DNA from: an uncultured Bacteroidota bacterium
GTDB lineage: Bacteria > Bacteroidota > Bacteroidia > Bacteroidales > P3
Reading direction: 5' to 3'
Assembly (NCBI GenBank): GCA_902774395.1
Contig: CACYIK010000010.1
Coordinates: forward strand, 1 to 64,000
Length of the DNA: 64,000 nt
In this document: positions 59,647-64,000 of the stretch, piece after piece
How the letters are laid out: each line of letters begins with the position of its first letter
Numbering within the stretch: the stretch's first letter is position 1
Position numbers and translations under genes: made by a program
Notes under the pieces: generated by a model
Told to the model about the DNA's origin: nothing
The model's input: only the letters and a program-made list of their open reading frames with translations
The model's database searches: none

Positions 59647-61935
59647 TTATTGGGCTACGATTTTGTAGGTGGCGGAGGAGGTGCGGAGGAGGTAGACGCC
59701 GGGGGTTGAGAAGTGGTGAGTGATGAGTGATGAGTGATGAGTTGATAGAAGGCGGCCAGTGATGTCGTAGAGTTCGACGGGGAGGCCGTCGGGGTTCTCC
59801 ACCTTGAGTTCGAGGCCGGAGATTTCAATTTTCAGTTTTGAGTCATCTATTCCGTCGATGCCGACATTGGGTAGGAATGAGCCGATGATGGAGACGGGGC
59901 CTGTGACGAAGTAGCGGAGCGGGTTCTCCGTGGCGCCGTTGCTCCAGGAGACGAAACGGTAGCCGTCGGCGGGTCTGGCGGTGAGGAGGGCGGTGTCGCC
60001 GGGGTAGTAGGAGCCGCCGCCTTCGACGGTGCCATACGCCTCGTTGGAGGAGACGGCGTTGATCTCGACGGGCTGGAGGTCGCCGAAAACACCACGAATC
60101 ATCCAAGCGTAGTATTCACCGCGGTTTTCGAGGTGCTCCCATGTGGTGCCCTCACGCTTGTACCAAGAGCCGTCGGGGTTACCCGAGTAGGTCGAGGCGC
60201 AGGCGGGGTTTGTGAAGGATTGGCTGGTGCAAACAATCCACAGGGGGGTGTCGTCGTAGAGGGGCAGGGGTGTGGTGAGGGGAACGGTCTTCCATCCGTT
60301 ATTGGTGAAGGAGACCGTGGCGGTGGAGACCATCCTCGACGGGGTCTCGCCACGATAGACCTTCACTGTGTATTCCGCGTTGCCTGCACCGTACAGTTGT
60401 ACTGCCTCCATCTGGCGGTGCCGGGCGACGGCCGAGGCGGGGATGCGGATGCCCCACTCGCAGGGGGTGCCGGCATATTCGCCCCAGAAGTGCTTCAGAT
60501 CGGCGAAGCAGTAGCCCAGGGTATCGCCCGTGAGGCGGGCGAAGATGGCGGTGTCGGTGATATCCTGGTTGGGCGAGAAGCGGAACGGGTTGTAGCAGTT
60601 ACCGCTCTTCCAGCGGACGAAACGGCAGCCCTCGGCGGCAGTGGCCACGAGGGTGGTGTTGGCATAGGAGGCGAAGGTGCCGCCGCCGCTGACACTGCCC
60701 ATGGCAGGATTCGACGGGGCGACATTGACGGTGACGGTGGCATTCTCGGAGGCTGGATAGACATGGAGAAGGACGTAGTTGTTGTAGTTGTAGCCGTTGG
60801 TGGCGTTGCCGCCGATGCCGCTGCCGTCGGGGTTGAGGGAGTCGAGGGTGTAGTAGCCGTCGCAGTAGCCACCCCAGCCCCAGTTGACATGGAAGAAGCC
60901 CGTGGAGTCGTAGCCGTCAATGACGAAAGCATGGCCGCCATCGTTGTCGGAGCCCGAGACAAGGACGGGACGCGAGGCGTTGATCTCTTCGGTAATCAGC
61001 GAGTCCCAGAGGAAGTCACTGCAGTCGACCTTGGCGACCGAGAAGAGTCCCTGGTTATAGCGGAAGTAGGTCTTCAGCGCATTCTCCGACGAGGGCTTGC
61101 TGCCATCACCGTAGTTGGCGACAAAGGCGCCGCTGCTGTGCGGGCTATAGATCATCTCGACGGCGATGCCCACATGGTGCATGAGCTGTGCCACGGCGTT
61201 GCGCTCGCGGTCGGTGGACCACCAGCCCGGTGCGTCGGGCATGTGATCCCAGTCGTAGTGCGTGGTATCGAATATCGCCGTCTGGGCAGTGAATCCCTGA
61301 GGGGCATAGGAGTGGGAGCCGCGGCCCACGGCAGGATGGTTCCAATATTTCATGACCTGCGCCGTGGCAGTGGCCACACAGCCTGTGACGCTGTAGGCCG
61401 AGTCGGCGACGCTGTAGGGGCACTGCAGATAATAGGGGTAGCCCTGGTTCCAGGTGGTGGTCATCAGGGGCGCCACGGCGGTGTCGCGCGGCGTATGGCG
61501 TTTGGCCGACAGCAGGCTTTGCCATTCCTCCTGCACACGTTGCGAGGTAACGCCGGCCTCGGCAAGGGCGGCGATATCGCGCTGGTAGCCATCGACCCAG
61601 TGGGCGATGTGCTGCGGAAGCGTCTGATTGAGTGATGAGTGAGGAGTGAGGAGTGAGGAGTGAGGAGTGGTGAGTGAGGAGTCTGTGGGGAAGAAATGGC
61701 CAGTGGCGGAGTAGGCGAGCACGGGACGTGAGCAGTCGTCGCCGGCAATAAGCGCGAAGCCCTTGCCGTCGGCTCCGGTGAAGAGGTAGCAATGGGTGAA
61801 GGTAGCGGGGGTGGCGTCGACGACGGCCCTGCGCAGCAGGGTCTCGGCGACACGACGGGCCGTCGGCATGTCGACAGGCTTGGCGGCCGCCAGGCCGCCG
61901 ACAAGCAGCAGGAGTGTTATGAGGGATTTTTTCAT
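59647..61935 (-). CDS. C10 (streptopain-like) cysteine peptidase with C-terminal T9SS-like domain
   Basis: A 762-residue secreted protease. Signal peptide, then a C10 propeptide (CYLFTGADGKGFALIAGDD, PVLAYSATGHF). The mature domain has catalytic Cys in SVTGCVATATAQVMKYW (about 186) and His in GGHAFVIDGYD (about 335), with FHVNWGWGGYCDGYY following. Then come divergent InlB/Big-type repeats (GCRFVRWKSG, GYRFVSWSNG) and a sorting-domain-like end (LYDITGRLL ... GVYLL). A seven-unit heptad array (61630-61678) adds about 16 residues to the propeptide compared with its neighbour paralogue. A second array (59713-59740) lies in the C-terminal domain. Its ATG overlaps the paralogue's stop by four bases. 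Confidence 0.88.
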   Translation of the reverse strand: MKKSLITLLLLVGGLAAAKPVDMPTARRVAETLLRRAVVDATPATFTHCYLFTGADGKGFALIAGDDCSRPVLAYSATGHFFPTDSSLTTPHSSLLTPHSSLNQTLPQHIAHWVDGYQRDIAALAEAGVTSQRVQEEWQSLLSAKRHTPRDTAVAPLMTTTWNQGYPYYLQCPYSVADSAYSVTGCVATATAQVMKYWNHPAVGRGSHSYAPQGFTAQTAIFDTTHYDWDHMPDAPGWWSTDRERNAVAQLMHHVGIAVEMIYSPHSSGAFVANYGDGSKPSSENALKTYFRYNQGLFSVAKVDCSDFLWDSLITEEINASRPVLVSGSDNDGGHAFVIDGYDSTGFFHVNWGWGGYCDGYYTLDSLNPDGSGIGGNATNGYNYNNYVLLHVYPASENATVTVNVAPSNPAMGSVSGGGTFASYANTTLVATAAEGCRFVRWKSGNCYNPFRFSPNQDITDTAIFARLTGDTLGYCFADLKHFWGEYAGTPCEWGIRIPASAVARHRQMEAVQLYGAGNAEYTVKVYRGETPSRMVSTATVSFTNNGWKTVPLTTPLPLYDDTPLWIVCTSQSFTNPACASTYSGNPDGSWYKREGTTWEHLENRGEYYAWMIRGVFGDLQPVEINAVSSNEAYGTVEGGGSYYPGDTALLTARPADGYRFVSWSNGATENPLRYFVTGPVSIIGSFLPNVGIDGIDDSKLKIEISGLELKVENPDGLPVELYDITGRLLSTHHSSLITHHFSTPGVYLLRTSSATYKIVAQ
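59713..59740. repeat. 7-bp array (GTGATGA, 4 units) in the C-terminal domain of the first C10 gene
   Basis: GTGGTGA plus three GTGATGA heptads. The gene strand reads [14 protein letters not shown] between GRLL and GVYLL of the sorting-type domain. Confidence 0.9.
61630..61678. repeat. 7-bp array (GAGTGAG, 7 units) in the propeptide of the first C10 gene
   Basis: GAGTGAT, four GAGTGAG, GAGTGGT, GAGTGAG. Open on the gene strand (SSLTTPHSSLLTPHSSL). The adjacent paralogue lacks it. Confidence 0.92.
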
Positions 61936-64000
61936 TTGACGACAACTATTTTACGGGCAGGGAGTCCATTCATTTTCAAAAGGTAGACGCCCGACGTTGA
62001 GAAATGATGAGTGATAAATGATGAATGATGAGTGGCCAGGAGACGGCCGGTGATGTCGTAGAGGGCGATTTCGCCGCCGGTGGGGTTGTCGATAGTGACC
62101 GTGAGGCCGGAGACGGCGACCTTCAGCTGCGAGTCATCGATCTCGCCGATGCCGGCGCGGCTCTGGAAGGTAGCCACGAAGGCGGTGTCGCCGGTAAGGA
62201 TGAAGGTCAGAGGATTGGCGTTGCTGCCGTTGCTCCACTCGATGAAGTCGCAGTTCGTCTTGGGGACGGCGCGGAGGGTGATGGTGTCGCCCGGGAGGTA
62301 CCTGCCCATACCAAAGACATCGCCAAGGTTGATGTCGTTGGGCGATGCCACGACATTGTACTCGCGTCGAGAGTTGAAGACACCCTTGAGCATCCATGAG
62401 TAGAAGACGCCCTCATCCCCATAGGAGCGCCAGCCCCAGGGCAGGTGGTACCAGCTGCCGTCGTCGTTACCGCAGAAGTCAGCGCAAGCCAACGGGAAGC
62501 CATGGGTGGTGTCGTTTATGCCGACAGTAATCCAAAGCGTCTGGGCATGGTGGAAAGTCAGCATGCTGTCGAGCTCGAGGGTACGCCAGCCGCTCTCGCC
62601 ACTGAGGGGGTAGACGCCCGTGTAGATGGGTGTGGCGCCGTCGATGGAGTCGCCCACATAGATATTCAGCGTGTAGTCGCCCTCGACCAGATAATAGAGC
62701 TCGACGGCCGTGAGCTGGCGGGCTTGGCGCATGACGGACGGGATGCGGATGCCCCACTCGGTAGTGGTGCCATAGTCGTCGGTCCAACCCTCCAGTTGAT
62801 TGCCGAAACAGTAGCCAAGGGTGTCGCCCTCGATGTACTCGAAGTAGGCGGTATCATTCATATCACTGCAAGCCAGGAAGCTGAGCGGTATACTGCGTCG
62901 AGCAGTGGCCATGTGCGAGAAGCGGCAGCCCTCGGAGGCGCGAGGCCTGACGGTGACGGTGTCGTAGAGGTGGTAGGTGCCGGACCCCTCGACCATGCCA
63001 CACTCTATGTTATTGGAGACGATATTGATTGTCACCAGGGTGTCGGTAGGTGTCGGGGCAGGATAGACGTCGAAGATGGCCGAGCAGTAGCGATTGAAGG
63101 TATAGAAGGGCTCGCCGCCCAGGCTGCCAGCTCCCGGGGAGAGAGAGTCGATGGTGTAGAAGCCATCGTAGTAGCCACCCCAGCCCCAGTTGACGTGGAA
63201 CATGCCGAGGGTGTCATAGCCATCGAGGACGAAGGCATGGCCACCCGCATTGGGGTCGGCGCCAGAATATAACACGGGGCGGGCGGCATTGAGCTCGACA
63301 TGCAGCAGGGAGTCCCACTCAGCGTCGCTGAAGGAGCCCCTGTTCATGCCGTAGAGCATAGGATTATAGCGGAAATAAGTCTTCAAGGCATTCTCGGCAC
63401 AGGGAAAGGCAAGGGGACCAGAGGAGATGGTGTAGGCATAGCTGACTCTAGGGCTATAGGCCATATTGACAGACACTCCCGCGTGGTACATCAGGGTAGC
63501 CACGGCGTCGATCTCGAGGCTGTCGCAGAAGGGGCTGAGGGTGTCGGGCATGAGGTCCCAGCGGTAGTGCGTGGTGTCGAAGTTGGCAGAAAGGGTGCCG
63601 TAGTAATAATCAACGTAGCTATGGCTGTTCCATCCTGTCACGGGGTATTCCCAGTAGCGCATAATCTGCGCCATGGCCGTAGCCACACAGCCGGTGACAC
63701 AATAGTCCGAGTCGATGGAGTCGTAAGGGCAATAGGTGTTGTAGTAGGGATGCTGTGCCCAGCGGGTGGAGAGCAGCGGGTCCACGCTGTTGCCCACCAT
63801 GCTTTTGCTCTTGCGAGGCAGGGGGTTCTCCCAGAGGGCCTGCACCTCGGGCGAAGGCACGGCACCGGCGGCGCGCAGCGAGGTTATCTCGCGACGGTAG
63901 CCGTCAAGCCAAGCGGCAAAATGGACAGGCAGGCGGTTGTCGGCCGTGGGTTGCGGGAAGCGGCCCGTGGCAGAGTAGCCCAGCACGGGACGCACACAGT
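61932..64000 (-). CDS. C10 (streptopain-like) cysteine peptidase, 5' end outside the window
   Basis: At least 689 residues are visible; the frame is open to the window end (…CVRPVLGYSATGRF), so the signal peptide and first part of the propeptide are missing. Catalytic Cys is in CVTGCVATAMAQIMRYW and His in GGHAFVLDGYD, followed by FHVNWGWGGYYDGFY. The domain order matches the downstream paralogue; identity is moderate, so the duplication is not recent. The C-terminal domain (LYDITGRLL ... GVYLLKMNG) also carries a heptad array (62004-62031) at the same place as in the paralogue. The pair overlaps by ATGA. Confidence 0.88.
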   Translation of the reverse strand, partial: CVRPVLGYSATGRFPQPTADNRLPVHFAAWLDGYRREITSLRAAGAVPSPEVQALWENPLPRKSKSMVGNSVDPLLSTRWAQHPYYNTYCPYDSIDSDYCVTGCVATAMAQIMRYWEYPVTGWNSHSYVDYYYGTLSANFDTTHYRWDLMPDTLSPFCDSLEIDAVATLMYHAGVSVNMAYSPRVSYAYTISSGPLAFPCAENALKTYFRYNPMLYGMNRGSFSDAEWDSLLHVELNAARPVLYSGADPNAGGHAFVLDGYDTLGMFHVNWGWGGYYDGFYTIDSLSPGAGSLGGEPFYTFNRYCSAIFDVYPAPTPTDTLVTINIVSNNIECGMVEGSGTYHLYDTVTVRPRASEGCRFSHMATARRSIPLSFLACSDMNDTAYFEYIEGDTLGYCFGNQLEGWTDDYGTTTEWGIRIPSVMRQARQLTAVELYYLVEGDYTLNIYVGDSIDGATPIYTGVYPLSGESGWRTLELDSMLTFHHAQTLWITVGINDTTHGFPLACADFCGNDDGSWYHLPWGWRSYGDEGVFYSWMLKGVFNSRREYNVVASPNDINLGDVFGMGRYLPGDTITLRAVPKTNCDFIEWSNGSNANPLTFILTGDTAFVATFQSRAGIGEIDDSQLKVAVSGLTVTIDNPTGGEIALYDITGRLLATHHSSFITHHFSTSGVYLLKMNGLPARKIVVVK
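62004..62031. repeat. 7-bp array (ATGATGA/GTGATAA, 4 units) in the C-terminal domain of the second C10 gene
   Basis: ATGATGA, GTGATAA, ATGATGA, ATGATGA. The gene strand reads ATHHSSFITHHFST at the same position as in the paralogue, with different base variants. Confidence 0.88.

Noticed and set aside
706..62031. Heptad arrays as sequencing or assembly artefacts
   Set aside because: The units are of several types, contain ordered variants, keep the reading frame and respect strand orientation; artefacts would not.

Overview
Organism. The window looks like the chromosome of a GC-rich, probably uncultured Bacteroidales bacterium. Signs for this: three large secreted proteins with type IX secretion (T9SS) sorting domains (one type A, two type B) and two C10 peptidases whose C-termini resemble type A sorting domains; a T9SS plug-family protein; Bacteroidetes-only families (DUF4270, DUF4296, DUF3078, short glycogen-synthase-like protein, YwqK-like repeats); promoters of the Bacteroidetes type (TTTG-N19/20-TAnnTTTG); and weak ribosome binding sites. 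No phage, plasmid, IS transposase or CRISPR array was seen.

Layout. 0.2-15 kb: T9SS plug protein, tRNA(Ile)-lysidine synthase (tilS) and a 3971-residue secreted protein. 15-21.5 kb: operon hutI / lolD-like ATPase / rlmB, a secreted IgGFc-binding-like protein and ruvB. 21.5-30 kb: universal stress protein, HI0933-type flavoprotein, ABC-F ATPase, TonB, AddA-like helicase-nuclease. 30-35.6 kb: methylmalonyl-CoA mutase small subunit, a four-helix-bundle gene between inverted repeat arrays, an LptF/LptG permease, sufE, a DUF59/SufT gene and a peptide ABC permease. 35.7-38.4 kb: five small lipoproteins. 38.5-44 kb: tRNA-Val, ABC exporter, PD40 envelope protein, sufD, sufC. 44-51 kb: SAM hydrolase, DUF3078 protein, recX, glycogen-synthase-like protein, DUF4270 lipoprotein, YwqK-like protein, maf. 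51-58 kb: recQ, a secreted type B protein and rpsA. 58-64 kb: FHS-family sugar transporter and two tandem C10 (streptopain-like) peptidases; the second runs off the window end.

Main unusual signal. About two dozen short tandem arrays with an exact 7-bp period are scattered through the window (GTGATGA, ATTGAAA, GTGGAGA, AATGAAA, AATTAAG and complements). Many lie inside conserved genes without breaking the frame. Because 7 is not a multiple of 3, one array reads as the same heptapeptide in every frame (TCATCAC gives HHSSLIT); the opposite strand (GTGATGA) has stops in every frame, and every in-gene copy is on the open strand. Where a unit would create a stop, a variant unit removes it. Several arrays occur as inverted pairs around a short core with its own small hairpin, and one such pair encloses a complete four-helix-bundle gene. 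Related arrays have periods of 8, 9 or 10 bp in genes and 11 bp between genes. tilS alone carries eight. I read this as an active or recently active family of hairpin-type repeat elements that the proteome tolerates and partly re-uses, for example as the hydrophobic core of a signal peptide. The mechanism is inference; the arrays, their periods, orientation and reading frames are seen directly.
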